Notes under the pieces: generated by a model
Database searches by the model: none
Told to the model about the DNA's origin: nothing
Seen by the model: the letters and a program-made list of their open reading frames with translations, nothing else
Shown here: piece by piece, positions 32,604 through 41,620 of the stretch
How positions within the stretch are numbered: position 1 is the first letter of the stretch
Layout of the letters: every line of letters begins with the position of its first letter
Source: Streptomyces lavendofoliae
GTDB lineage: Bacteria; Actinomycetota; Actinomycetes; Streptomycetales; Streptomycetaceae
Direction of reading: 5' to 3'
Length of the DNA: 64,000 nucleotides
NCBI RefSeq assembly: GCF_014649735.1
Contig: NZ_BMTP01000002.1
Span: 427,697-491,696, forward strand
Made by a program: the position numbers and the translations under genes

Positions 32604-33479
32604 ATGGACGAGGCGCGGGCGCGGGAGGTCCTGGACGCCGCCGGCCTGACGGGCGGGGCCGGGAGCGGACCGGGGCGGGGCGCCGCCCTGCTGGCGCTCG
32701 GCGAGAACGCCGTCTTCGCCGTCGGCGACCTGGTGGTGAAGATTGGCCGGGACGCCGACCTGCTGGAGCGGGCCGAGCGGGAGGTGGCCGTGGCCTCCTG
32801 GCTGGAGGAGACCGGGGTCCCCGCCGTACGGGCGGCCGAGCCCGAGCCCCGGTTGGTGGAGGGCCACCCGCTCACCGTGTGGCACCGGCTGCCCGACGCC
32901 GTGCGCCCGCCGGAACCCCGTGACCTCGCCCCGCTGCTGCGCCGCGTGCACGCGCTGCCGCGGCCGCCCTTCCCGCTGCCGCCGCGCGACCTGCTGGGCG
33001 GTGTGGAGCGGTGGCTGCGGCTGGCGGGCGAGGCGATCGACCCGGCGGACGCGGCGTTCCTGCGCGAGCGCCGCGACGGGTTCGCCCGGGCGGCGGGCGC
33101 CCTGACCCCGCACCTGACGCCCGGTCCGGTGCACGGCGACGCTTTGCCGCGCAACGTGCACGTCGGGCCGGACGGCCCGGTGCTGGTCGACCTGGAGACG
33201 TTCTCGGCGGACCTGCGCGAGCACGACCTGGTGGTGCTCGCGCTCTCCCGGGACCGCTACGGCCTGGACCCGGCGGCCCATGACGCGTTCACCGAGGCGT
33301 ACGGCTGGGACGTGCGCGAGTGGGAGGGCTGCGAAGTGCTGCGTGGCGCGCGGGAGACGGCGAGCTGCGCCTGGGTGGCCCAGCACGCCCCGTCGAACCC
33401 CAAGGCGCTGGTGGAGTTCCGCCGCCGGGTGGCCTCGCTGCGGGACGGCGACCCGCGGGTCCGCTGGTACCCCTTCTGA
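32604..33479 (+). CDS. Aminoglycoside-phosphotransferase-like (APH fold) kinase
   Basis: 291-aa protein of the APH/choline-kinase fold. Visible features are a nucleotide-binding Lys in DLVVKIGRDADLLERAEREV, the catalytic loop GPVHGDALPRNVHV (His-Gly-Asp with downstream Asn), and the metal-binding VLVDLETFS, where Asp-Leu-Glu replaces the usual DFE/DWE. Most chromosomal members act on small metabolites, so antibiotic resistance should not be assumed. AAGGA about eight bases upstream of ATG 32604 supports the start. Confidence 0.85.
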   Translation: MDEARAREVLDAAGLTGGAGSGPGRGAALLALGENAVFAVGDLVVKIGRDADLLERAEREVAVASWLEETGVPAVRAAEPEPRLVEGHPLTVWHRLPDAVRPPEPRDLAPLLRRVHALPRPPFPLPPRDLLGGVERWLRLAGEAIDPADAAFLRERRDGFARAAGALTPHLTPGPVHGDALPRNVHVGPDGPVLVDLETFSADLREHDLVVLALSRDRYGLDPAAHDAFTEAYGWDVREWEGCEVLRGARETASCAWVAQHAPSNPKALVEFRRRVASLRDGDPRVRWYPF

Positions 33480-33520
33480 CCTCCCGCGCCGGCCGCCGGG
33501 CCCGGCGGCGCGCGGTGGGG

Positions 33521-34255
33521 TCAGCCCGCCGCGGGTGCGGTCGTCGGGGCGAGCCCCCGCAGCGGCCAGGCCGGGTCTATGACGGCGTCCGGAGTGCCCT
33601 TGCGGCGCAGGAAGTTCTGGAAGTCCGCCGCCCACCGGGCGTACCACACCACCTGGCGCTGGTGCAGCTCCACGGGGGTCAGCGCCGCCACCGCGGAGTG
33701 CCGCTCCGCTATCGCGCAGGCGACCAGCACGGCAGCCAGCGCGTCGGCGGCCGCCTGGTGGGCGCCGTCGAGCACGACGCCGTACTCCGCACAGACCGCC
33801 TCCAGGTTCCGCTTGCCCCGGCGGTACCGGTCGACGGCGCGGTCGATGGTGTAGGGGTCGACGACCGGGCCGATCGGCGCGCCGCCCAGCCGTTCGCTCA
33901 GCTCCGGCAGCCCGTGCCGCCGCAACTCGGCGCTGAGCAGCGTCAGGTCGAAGGCGGCGTTGTACGCCACGACCGGCACGCCGCGGTTCCAGTAGCCGAC
34001 GAGGGTGTCGGCGAGCTCGTCGGCGACCTCACGGACCGGGCGCCCCTCCGCCATGGCCCGCTCGTTGCTGATCCCGTGGATCGCCGTGGCCTGCGCCGGG
34101 ATCCTGATGCCGGGATCGGCCAGCCAGTCGCGGCGCGCCACCGTCTCCCCGCCCCGCACCTCCACCACCGCGGCCGTCACGATGCGCGCTTCCAGCGGCT
34201 CCGTGCCCGTCGTCTCCAGATCGAAGCCGACGAGCGTCTCCCCGTGCCAGCCCAT
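33521..34255 (-). CDS. DnaQ-type 3'-5' exonuclease
   Basis: 244-aa DEDDh exonuclease resembling the proofreading epsilon subunit of DNA polymerase III. ExoI motif FDLETTG (~11-17), ExoII VAYNAAFDLTLL with the second Asp, and ExoIII GAHQAAADALAA supplying His and Asp. The C-terminal ~60 residues (WYARWAADFQNFLRRKG) are a lineage-specific extension. Stand-alone paralogues are common in Streptomyces; a role in replication is not certain. It follows the HEPN-type gene on the same strand after 105 bp. Confidence 0.9.
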   Translation of the reverse strand: MGWHGETLVGFDLETTGTEPLEARIVTAAVVEVRGGETVARRDWLADPGIRIPAQATAIHGISNERAMAEGRPVREVADELADTLVGYWNRGVPVVAYNAAFDLTLLSAELRRHGLPELSERLGGAPIGPVVDPYTIDRAVDRYRRGKRNLEAVCAEYGVVLDGAHQAAADALAAVLVACAIAERHSAVAALTPVELHQRQVVWYARWAADFQNFLRRKGTPDAVIDPAWPLRGLAPTTAPAAG

Positions 34256-34360
34256 GCTGCTCCTCCTCGCGATGCCATGGTGCGACCACCGTGCGGTGCA
34301 CTCCCCCCGTGGGTTATCACCCTCCCACGCACCACTGACAACGCCGCTCGGATCCCGCTC

Positions 34361-35602
34361 TCACGACACCGGACGGGAGTCGGCCCAGACCGACTCGAAC
34401 TCCTCGCGGTAGGTCTCGAACAGGCCGTGGTCGCTCTCGGCCCCGGCCGTGACCACCGGTCGTCTGCCGCCCCGCAGCACCAGCACCGGCACCTCCATGC
34501 CGCGGGCCCGGCGCAGATAGGACTGGACGACGCCCACCCCGTCGGGTCCGTCACCGTCGACGAGGTAGGCGGTGAAGCGCGGCGTCTCGTCGAAGACCTG
34601 GATCTGGAAGGCCCCCGGATCGCGCAGTTTCGAGCGCACCCGCCGCATGTGGAGGATGTTCATCTCCACCGAACGGCTCAATTCTCCCTTTTTGATCCCC
34701 AGTTCCCTTTCGCGCCGTTTGACGGCACTGCTCGCCGGGTTCAGGAACAGCAGGCGTATCCGGCAGCCGGACTCGGCGAGCCGCACGAGCCGCCGCCCGG
34801 AGAAGTTCTGCACGAGGAGGTTCAGCCCTATGCCGATGGCGTCGAGGCGCCGCGCCCCGCCGAAGAGGTCCTCGGCCGGCAACTGCCGTTGCAGCCGCAC
34901 CCGGTCGGGGTGGACGGAGACGACGTCGGCGTACCGGTCCCCCACCAGGTCCTCCACCGCGTCGACCGGCAGCCGGTGCGCGGAGGGCACGCCCCCGCCA
35001 CCGCCGAGGATCTCCAGCAGCCGGGCGGAGGCCCGCTCGGACTGGTCCAGCACGGTGCGCGACAGCGCCCGGTTGCGCGAGACCACGTTCCGGGTCACCT
35101 CGAGCTCGTCGAGGGCCAGCTCGACCTCGCGGCGGTCGTCGAAGTAGGGCTCGAAGCACGGCCAGTGCTGGACCATCAGCTCACGCAGCTGGGGCAGCGT
35201 GAGGAAGCTGAGCACATTGTCGTCGGCGGGGTCCAGGAGGTAGCCCTTGCGGCGCGACACCTCGCGGACGGCGACGGCCCGCTGCACCCACTCCTGGCCC
35301 GCGGGCCCGGCCGCCGCCACCACCCAGTCGTCACCGTGCACCGGTTCGTAGACGGGCCGCAGCACGGCGGCGACCACGGCACGCAGCCGCTGCTCGACAA
35401 GATTCAGCCAGATATAGGCCCGGCCGGCGCGCTGGGCCCGGGTCCGTACCTCGCTCCACGCCTCCGCGTCCCAGTCCAGTTCCGCACCGATCTCCATCGG
35501 CCGGGCGAGTGAGACCGCGCCGGGCGGGACATCCGCGGGGTCAGTGGAGTCCCCCGCGTGACCTGAGTCACCTGGGGGCAGCTCCAGCCCTCCCGAGCTC
35601 AC
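34361..35602 (-). CDS. SAV2148-family HEPN-domain protein
   Basis: 413-aa conserved actinobacterial protein of the SAV2148 HEPN family. The N-terminal half (residues ~40-200) is helical and HEPN-like (AWSEVRTRAQRAGRAYIWLN, FLTLPQLRELMVQHWPCFEPYF). The C-terminal half is a mixed domain (IRLLFLNPASSAVKRRERE, VEMNILHMRRVRSKLRD) reminiscent of signalling or phospholipase-D-like folds. I start it at GTG 35602 (MSSGGLELPPGD); the frame extends 54 codons upstream but that part is not family-like. HEPN domains often act as RNases or RNA binders; a clear catalytic R-x4-6-H is not evident to me. Confidence 0.82.
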   Translation of the reverse strand: MSSGGLELPPGDSGHAGDSTDPADVPPGAVSLARPMEIGAELDWDAEAWSEVRTRAQRAGRAYIWLNLVEQRLRAVVAAVLRPVYEPVHGDDWVVAAAGPAGQEWVQRAVAVREVSRRKGYLLDPADDNVLSFLTLPQLRELMVQHWPCFEPYFDDRREVELALDELEVTRNVVSRNRALSRTVLDQSERASARLLEILGGGGGVPSAHRLPVDAVEDLVGDRYADVVSVHPDRVRLQRQLPAEDLFGGARRLDAIGIGLNLLVQNFSGRRLVRLAESGCRIRLLFLNPASSAVKRRERELGIKKGELSRSVEMNILHMRRVRSKLRDPGAFQIQVFDETPRFTAYLVDGDGPDGVGVVQSYLRRARGMEVPVLVLRGGRRPVVTAGAESDHGLFETYREEFESVWADSRPVS

Positions 35603-36082
35603 CCGCGCACCGCCTTCTGCTCCTGGACGCCCGTCTCCAACGATCAAGGAAGGGTACTCCGGGAGCGGGAGGCGGTGCAGCCCGATCCCCAGGCTCCTTC
35701 GCCAACGGCCGTGATTCTCCGGGCCGTTCCCGGCCACGCACGGGGCCGGAGTGAGCGGATTCATAATGGTCGGGCGGGCGCCCCGGCCGACCGGCCGGCC
35801 CGCGCCCGCCCCTGTGCGGCGGTGCGGCGCGCCCGCCCCGGCGCGGGCGACGGCCGGGAACGCGGAGTTGACCCGGGCAACCGGAAGACACGCCCCGGCA
35901 CCCCGATGATGTGCTGATCGGATGAATCAGGCCCAGGGAGCGATTTCCGGCCAGTGCGCTCCGTGCGCCCCCCGGTCACCCGGTAGGACCGGCCGAAGTC
36001 CTAGGAGCTCGGGCCACTTTCGGGGAGGATTCTGGCTCAAGTGACCCCCATCAGCCGGATCAGAAGTGGAAGAGTCTTATCT
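35603..36082. other. 480-bp divergent intergenic region
   Basis: Separates the HEPN gene from glgX. I see possible promoter elements (TTCATAATGG near 35762-35771; TTGACC near 35871) and the inverted repeat at 35984-36003, but no gene. The central part is GC-rich and featureless. Confidence 0.5.
35984..36003. promoter_or_regulatory. Inverted repeat upstream of glgX
   Basis: TAGGAC and GTCCTA pair perfectly across 8 bp, about 80 bp before the glgX start. Candidate operator for glycogen/trehalose gene control; no cognate regulator is identified. Confidence 0.35.
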
Positions 36083-38206
36083 ATGCAGGTCTGGCCGGGA
36101 CAGGCGTATCCCCTCGGCGCCACGTACGACGGCGCCGGAACCAACTTCGCGGTCTTCTCCGAGGCCGCCGACCGAATCGAGCTGTGTCTGCTCCACGACG
36201 ACGGCTCGGAGACCGCCGTGGAGCTGCGCGAGACGGACGCGTTCGTACGGCACGCGTACCTGCCCGGCGTGATGCCGGGACAGCGGTACGGGTTCCGGGT
36301 GCACGGACCGTACGCGCCGGAGCAGGGACAGCGCTGCAACTCCGCGAAACTGCTGCTCGATCCCTACGCGCGGGCGGTCGCCGGCGCCGTCGACTGGGGA
36401 GAGGCGGTGTACGGCTACCACTTCGGCAGGCCGGACTCCCGCAACGACCTGGACTCGGCGCCGCACACCATGACGTCCGTGGTCGTCAACCCATACTTCG
36501 ACTGGGGTGACGACCGGCCGCCGCGCACCGACTACCACCGGACGGTGATCTACGAAGCGCATGTGAAGGGCCTGACGATGCTCCACCCGGCGCTGCCGGA
36601 GGAGTTGCGCGGCACGTACGCCGGACTCGCCCACCCCGCGGTGATCGAGCACCTGACCGAACTCGGGGTCACGGCGCTCGAATTGATGCCCGTGCACCAG
36701 TTCGTCAACGACCACCGGCTCGTGGACTCCGGGATGTCCAACTACTGGGGCTACAACACCATCGGCTTCTTCGCCCCGCACAACGCCTACGCCTCCTGGG
36801 GCGACCGGGGCCAGCAGGTGCTGGAGTTCAAGTCGGCGGTGCGCGCCCTGCACCAGGCGGGCATCGAGGTCATCCTGGACGTGGTGTACAACCACACGGC
36901 CGAGGGCAACCACCTGGGCCCGACGCTCTCGTTCCGGGGCCTGGACAACCCCTCGTACTACCGGCTCGTCGAGGACAACCCCCGGTACTACATGGACACC
37001 ACCGGCACCGGGAACTCGCTCCTGATGCGCTCGCCGCACGTCCTCCAGCTGATCATGGACTCGCTGCGGTACTGGGTGACGGAGATGCACGTCGACGGGT
37101 TCCGCTTCGACCTGGCGGCGACGCTGGCGCGCCAGTTCCACGAGGTGGACCGGCTGTCGTCGTTCTTCGACCTGGTGCAGCAGGACCCGGTGGTCAGCCA
37201 GGTCAAACTGATCGCCGAGCCGTGGGACGTCGGCGAGGGCGGGTACCAGGTGGGCAACTTCCCGCCCCTGTGGACCGAGTGGAACGGCAAGTACCGCGAC
37301 ACGGTGCGGGACCTGTGGCGGGGCGAGCCGCGCACGCTCGCCGAGTTCGCCTCGCGGCTGACCGGTTCGTCGGACCTCTACCAGGACGACGGGCGGCGCC
37401 CGCTCGCCTCGGTCAACTTCGTGACCTGCCACGACGGCTTCACCCTGCGGGACCTCGTCTCGTACAACGAGAAGCACAACGACGCCAACGGCGAGGGCAA
37501 CCGGGACGGCGAGAGCCACAACCGTTCCTGGAACTGCGGCGCCGAGGGCGACACGGACGACGAGCAGGTCGCGGAGCTGCGACTGCGTCAGATGCGCAAC
37601 TTCATCGCCACGCTGATGCTGTCCCAGGGCGTTCCGATGCTGAGCCACGGCGACGAGTTCGGGCGTACGCAGGGCGGCAACAACAACGCGTACTGCCAGG
37701 ACAACGAGGTCGCCTGGGTGCACTGGCCGGACGAGGACTCCGACGAGGCCCGGTCGCTCCTGGAGTTCACCCGTTCGATGGTGTGGCTCCGGCGCGACCA
37801 CCCGGTCTTCCGGCGGCGGCGCTTCTTCCACGGGCGCCCGGTCGAGGGGACGCACGACGAGCTGTCGGACATCAACTGGTTCACCCCCGAGGGTGAGGAG
37901 ATGACCGCGCGGGACTGGCAGGCGGCCCACGCCAAGGCCCTGTCGGTGTTCCTGAACGGCAGCGCCATCTCCGAGCCGGGCCCGCGCGGGGAGCGGATCG
38001 GGGACGACTCGTTCCTGCTGATGTTCAACGCCAGCGCGGAGGAACTGGAATTCGTGGTGCCGGTCAACCACGGCCGCCAGTGGCAGGTCGTGGTGGACAC
38101 CGCCGTCCCCGAGGGCGTCGAGCCGGGACAGGGCGCCAAGGTCGCCGCCGGCGACCGGCTCACCCTGATCGGCCGCAGCCTGACGGTCCTCAGACGCCCC
38201 GCGTGA
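36083..38206 (+). CDS. glgX: Glycogen debranching enzyme (isoamylase type)
   Basis: 707-aa GH13 enzyme hydrolysing alpha-1,6 branches of glycogen (GlgX/TreX). An N-terminal CBM48 domain (MQVWPGQAYPLGATYDGAGT) precedes the (beta/alpha)8 barrel with nucleophile Asp in DGFRFDLA, acid/base Glu in LIAEPWD and the third Asp in VTCHDGFT. Start ATG 36083 matches homologues and follows GGAAGAG; the extra 14 codons upstream are unlikely. Together with treY and treZ it forms a route from glycogen to free trehalose: TreX debranches, TreY isomerises the reducing end, TreZ releases trehalose. Confidence 0.93.
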   Translation: MQVWPGQAYPLGATYDGAGTNFAVFSEAADRIELCLLHDDGSETAVELRETDAFVRHAYLPGVMPGQRYGFRVHGPYAPEQGQRCNSAKLLLDPYARAVAGAVDWGEAVYGYHFGRPDSRNDLDSAPHTMTSVVVNPYFDWGDDRPPRTDYHRTVIYEAHVKGLTMLHPALPEELRGTYAGLAHPAVIEHLTELGVTALELMPVHQFVNDHRLVDSGMSNYWGYNTIGFFAPHNAYASWGDRGQQVLEFKSAVRALHQAGIEVILDVVYNHTAEGNHLGPTLSFRGLDNPSYYRLVEDNPRYYMDTTGTGNSLLMRSPHVLQLIMDSLRYWVTEMHVDGFRFDLAATLARQFHEVDRLSSFFDLVQQDPVVSQVKLIAEPWDVGEGGYQVGNFPPLWTEWNGKYRDTVRDLWRGEPRTLAEFASRLTGSSDLYQDDGRRPLASVNFVTCHDGFTLRDLVSYNEKHNDANGEGNRDGESHNRSWNCGAEGDTDDEQVAELRLRQMRNFIATLMLSQGVPMLSHGDEFGRTQGGNNNAYCQDNEVAWVHWPDEDSDEARSLLEFTRSMVWLRRDHPVFRRRRFFHGRPVEGTHDELSDINWFTPEGEEMTARDWQAAHAKALSVFLNGSAISEPGPRGERIGDDSFLLMFNASAEELEFVVPVNHGRQWQVVVDTAVPEGVEPGQGAKVAAGDRLTLIGRSLTVLRRPA

Positions 38207-38211
38207 CGGTC

Positions 38212-38246
38212 CCGCGACCGGGCGGCGGGGAGCCGTCCGGTCGCGG
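38212..38246 (+). terminator. 15-bp hairpin after glgX
   Basis: CCGCGACCGGGCGGC pairs with GCCGTCCGGTCGCGG (one G-U pair) around a 5-base loop, 5 bp after the stop codon. It implies glgX and treY are separate transcripts. Confidence 0.85.
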
Positions 38247-38489
38247 CGGGCGCCGGACAACAGGCCGGGCGGCCTCGTGCCAGGCTGCCCCTGCCGCGCG
38301 GACGCCGCCCGGCGTCCTCGGTCGGCGTGTGGGCCAAGGGCGCGTTGGCGTGGCCGTGCCCGAGGCGGTGCCGCGCCTTGAGCCAGGCGGCCGGTTCCAT
38401 GTGCTCGGTGTGCCGACGGAACGTGGCGTCGGACGTAAATCGCATCACCCGATGACACAGAAGCCGCCCAAGCGGGTACCTACGTCCGC

Positions 38490-40826
38490 ATGACGCCCAA
38501 CTCGACCTATCGGCTCCAGATCCAGCCGGACTTCCCCTTCTCGGCCGCCGGGGAAGCGGTCCCGTACCTCGCCTCGCTCGGGGTCTCGCACCTGCATCTG
38601 TCGCCGGTCCTGGAGGCGGTCCCCGGCTCCACGCACGGGTACGACGTCACCGACCACGGCCGGATCCGCGAGGAACTGGGCGGCGAGGCCGGCCTGCGGG
38701 CCCTCGCGCGCACCGCGCGGGACCACGGCCTCGGTCTGGTGGTGGACCTCGTGCCCAACCACATGGCGGCGGCCCCCCGGTACAACCGGGCGCTGTGGGA
38801 GGTGCTGCGCGAGGGCCCCTCCTCACCGTACGCCCGCTGGTTCGACATCGACTGGGCCGGCGGCGGCGGGAAGGTGCTGCTGCCGGTCCTGGCCGGCCGG
38901 ATCGGCGACGAGCTGGCCGGCATGCGGGTCGAGGGCGGGACGCTGCGCTACGGCGAGCAGGAGTTCCCGCTGCGGCCCGGCACCGAGCAGCTCGCCCTGC
39001 CGGAGCTGCTGGACGCCCAGTGGTACCGGCTGGGGTGGTGGCGCCTCGCCCGTACCGAGCTGAACTACCGGAGGTTCTTCACCATCTCGGACCTCATCGG
39101 CGTGCGGGTCGAGGAACCCGAGGTCTTCGAGGCGACCCACGCCAAGATCCTGGAGCTGGTCCGGGACGGCGTGGTCGAGGGCCTGCGGATCGACCACCCG
39201 GACGGGCTCGCGGACCCCGAGGCGTACCTCGGCCGGCTGCGGCGGGCGGCGGGGGACGACTGCTGGATCGTCGTCGAGAAGATCCTCACCGGCGAGGAGC
39301 ACCTGCCCGCGCGGTGGGCGGTCGACGGGACGACCGGCTACGACGCCCTGCGGCGCGTCGACGGGCTGTTCGTCGACGAGGCGGGCGCCGGGGAACTGGC
39401 CGACGACTACCGCCGGTTCGCCAACCCCGCCGGGGACCGGGGCGGCCACTGGGAGGCGACGGCGCGCCGGGCCGCGTACAAGGTGGTGACGCACCAGCTG
39501 GCCTCGGAGGTGGCGTTCCTGACCCGGACGGCCGCGGCGGTCTGCGCGGCCGACCCCGCGCTGCGCGACCACGCGCCGTGGGCGCTGCGCGCGGCGGTCC
39601 GGGAGCTGCTGATCCGGGTGCCGGTCTACCGCCCGTACGGGGCCGGCGCGGAGGACGTGCTGACCCCGGAGGCGGCCGAGGAGGCGAAGGCCACGTTCGT
39701 GGTGCCGGAGGAGGCGTCGGCCGTGGACGTGGTGCGGGACCTGGCGCTGGGGCGGCTCGGGGACGGGCCGGAGCAGCGGGCGTTCCTGACGCGGTTCGCG
39801 CAGACCTCGTCGGCGCTGCGGGCCAAGTCGGTGGAGGACACGGCGTTCTACCGGTACGCGCCGCTGGTGTCGGCGAACGAGGTGGGCGGCGAGCCGGACC
39901 GGCCGGCGGTGGGCCCCGAGGAGTTCCACGCGTACTGCGAGCGGCTGGCCCGCGACTGGCCGGCCACGGGCACGGTGCTGTCCACGCACGACACCAAGCG
40001 CAGCGCCGACGTGCGGGCCCGGATCGCGGTCCTGTCGGAGTGCCCGCGGCGGTGGACGAAGCTGCTGGACGACGTGGCCCGGACGCCCGCGCCGGACGGT
40101 CAGGTGGCGTGGACGGCGTGGCAGACGGCGCTGGGCTTCGGGTACCCCTACGGGGACCGGCTGGCCCCGGCGGTGCTCAAGGCGGTACGGGAGGCGGGGC
40201 TCCGCACCAGCTGGACGGAGCCGGACCCGGCGTACGAGCAGGCGGTGCTGGACTTCGTGGACGCGGGGCCAGCCGGTCCGGGTCTCTACACGGTCTCCTT
40301 GCTCGCCCGCGAACTGGACCCCCACGTACGGGCCAACGTGCTCGGCGCGGCGCTGCTGCACCTGACCATGCCGGGCGTGCCGGACCTGTACCAGGAGACG
40401 GAGCGGGTGTATCTGGCGCTGGTCGACCCGGACAACCGGCGGCCGTTCCGCGAGGGACCGCCCGACGAGAAGACCACCGTCACGCGCGCGGCGCTGCGGT
40501 TGCGGCGGCGGCACCCGGAGGCGTTCGGCGCGTCGGGGACGTACCGGCCGCTGACGGCGAGCGGCCCGGCCGCCGGGCACTGCGTGGCGTTCGGCCGCTC
40601 CGACGAGACGGTCACGGCGGTCACCCGGCTGTCGCTGCGGCTCGCGGAGAGCGGCGGCTGGGGCGACACCTCCCTGACGCTGCCGGAGGGGCGCTGGTTC
40701 GACGCCGTGGACGTGGGGCGGGAGTTCCGTGGCGGCGAGGCGGTGCCCCTGGCCGAGCTGTTCGCGGCGCGGCCGGTGGCCCTGCTCAGCCGCCGCCCCG
40801 TACCGGCGGAGGAAGCGGCCGGCTGA
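38490..40826 (+). CDS. treY: Maltooligosyl trehalose synthase
   Basis: 778-aa GH13 enzyme that converts the terminal maltose unit of a maltooligosaccharide to a trehalosyl residue. Diagnostic blocks are TYRLQIQPDFPFSAAGE, HGYDVTDHGRIREELGG, VVDLVPNHMA, the catalytic Asp in GLRIDHPDGLADP, Glu in IVVEKILTGEE and Asp in LSTHDTKRSADVRARI. The length fits the family. No ribosome site precedes the ATG; TACCTA seven bases before it hints at a leaderless mRNA. It converges on the FHA gene. Confidence 0.93.
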   Translation: MTPNSTYRLQIQPDFPFSAAGEAVPYLASLGVSHLHLSPVLEAVPGSTHGYDVTDHGRIREELGGEAGLRALARTARDHGLGLVVDLVPNHMAAAPRYNRALWEVLREGPSSPYARWFDIDWAGGGGKVLLPVLAGRIGDELAGMRVEGGTLRYGEQEFPLRPGTEQLALPELLDAQWYRLGWWRLARTELNYRRFFTISDLIGVRVEEPEVFEATHAKILELVRDGVVEGLRIDHPDGLADPEAYLGRLRRAAGDDCWIVVEKILTGEEHLPARWAVDGTTGYDALRRVDGLFVDEAGAGELADDYRRFANPAGDRGGHWEATARRAAYKVVTHQLASEVAFLTRTAAAVCAADPALRDHAPWALRAAVRELLIRVPVYRPYGAGAEDVLTPEAAEEAKATFVVPEEASAVDVVRDLALGRLGDGPEQRAFLTRFAQTSSALRAKSVEDTAFYRYAPLVSANEVGGEPDRPAVGPEEFHAYCERLARDWPATGTVLSTHDTKRSADVRARIAVLSECPRRWTKLLDDVARTPAPDGQVAWTAWQTALGFGYPYGDRLAPAVLKAVREAGLRTSWTEPDPAYEQAVLDFVDAGPAGPGLYTVSLLARELDPHVRANVLGAALLHLTMPGVPDLYQETERVYLALVDPDNRRPFREGPPDEKTTVTRAALRLRRRHPEAFGASGTYRPLTASGPAAGHCVAFGRSDETVTAVTRLSLRLAESGGWGDTSLTLPEGRWFDAVDVGREFRGGEAVPLAELFAARPVALLSRRPVPAEEAAG

Positions 40827-40839
40827 GGCGGACCGGGTG

Positions 40840-40863
40840 GGGCCCGCCCGGTTGGGTGGGCCC
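40840..40863. terminator. Bidirectional hairpin between treY and FHA gene
   Basis: GGGCCCGCCC and GGGTGGGCCC form a 10-bp stem (one G-U) with a GGTT loop in the 50-bp gap between the convergent stop codons. Confidence 0.75.
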
Positions 40864-40876
40864 GCCCGGGGGTGGG

Positions 40877-41425
40877 TCAGCGGCCCGAGAGCCGGAAGCC
40901 CATCCGGCCGAAGGCCACCATGTCACCGGCCTGGACGACCACCGGGCCGGTGACCCGCTGCCCGTTGACGGAGGTGCCGTTGGTGGAGCCGAGGTCGCGC
41001 AGCACCCACAGCCCGTCCTGGAGGCTCAGCTCGGCGTGCAGGCGGGAGACCGTCTCGTGGCTGAGCCGCAGCCCGTTGGCCGGGTCCCGCCCTATGCGCA
41101 GGGGGTACGGTCCGGGCTCGGGCAGCAGCAGCTTCGGCAGCCGCTCCGCCTGCCAGGCCCGGCGCAGCCGCACATGGAAGCCGGACACCCGCTCGACCGC
41201 GCCGAACAGCCGCCTGGACCACCGCCCCTCGGTGCGCAGGTCCGCGGTGAGCGCCGCCAGTTCGTCGGGGCGGCGGGCGACCAGGGCCAGTTCCATGCGC
41301 CGCAGGAACGTGTCGTGCGACAGCTTGCCCTGCGCGGCGCCTTCCCTCAGCAGCCCCAGCGCACGGTCCCGTTCGGCGTCGGAGAGCCGGGCGGGGTACG
41401 TGTGGGACTCGAAAGCGGACGTCAC
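40877..41425 (-). CDS. DUF1707-FHA domain protein
   Basis: 182-aa protein with an N-terminal DUF1707 (SHOCT-like) module at ~8-62 (ARLSDAERDRALGLLREGAA, FLRRMELALVARRPDEL) and a C-terminal FHA phosphothreonine-binding domain at ~100-180 (PLRIGRDPANGLRLSHETVSRLHAEL; LRDLGSTNGTSVNG, with the conserved Arg, Ser-x-x-His and Asn-Gly). FHA proteins read Ser/Thr-kinase signals. Its insertion between treY and treZ on the opposite strand may be coincidental. Confidence 0.9.
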   Translation of the reverse strand: MTSAFESHTYPARLSDAERDRALGLLREGAAQGKLSHDTFLRRMELALVARRPDELAALTADLRTEGRWSRRLFGAVERVSGFHVRLRRAWQAERLPKLLLPEPGPYPLRIGRDPANGLRLSHETVSRLHAELSLQDGLWVLRDLGSTNGTSVNGQRVTGPVVVQAGDMVAFGRMGFRLSGR

Positions 41426-41464
41426 AGACGTGATTGTCGGTCCGGGCGGGCCGGGGTGTCCAGA

Positions 41465-41489
41465 CGGACCCCGTTGTCGGACCCCGTTG
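41465..41489. repeat. 12-bp direct repeat before treZ
   Basis: CGGACCCCGTTG occurs at 41465-41476 and 41478-41489, a 13-bp period, in the region between the FHA gene start and treZ. It could be an operator half-site pair or simple duplication. Confidence 0.5.
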
Positions 41490-41620
41490 GTACGGTCTTG
41501 GTACGTGATCAGCGGGGCTTCGCACGGGGGGTGACGCGGCGGTCCCGTTCGGCCAAGTGCCGTGCTTCCCGATCTCGGTCTTGCCAGGATTGGGCCGTTA
41601 CGACGACGAGGGGATCACCA

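Noticed and set aside
32604..33479. Antibiotic resistance gene
   Set aside because: The fold is APH-like, but chromosomal Streptomyces members mostly act on metabolites and no drug-biosynthesis context is present.
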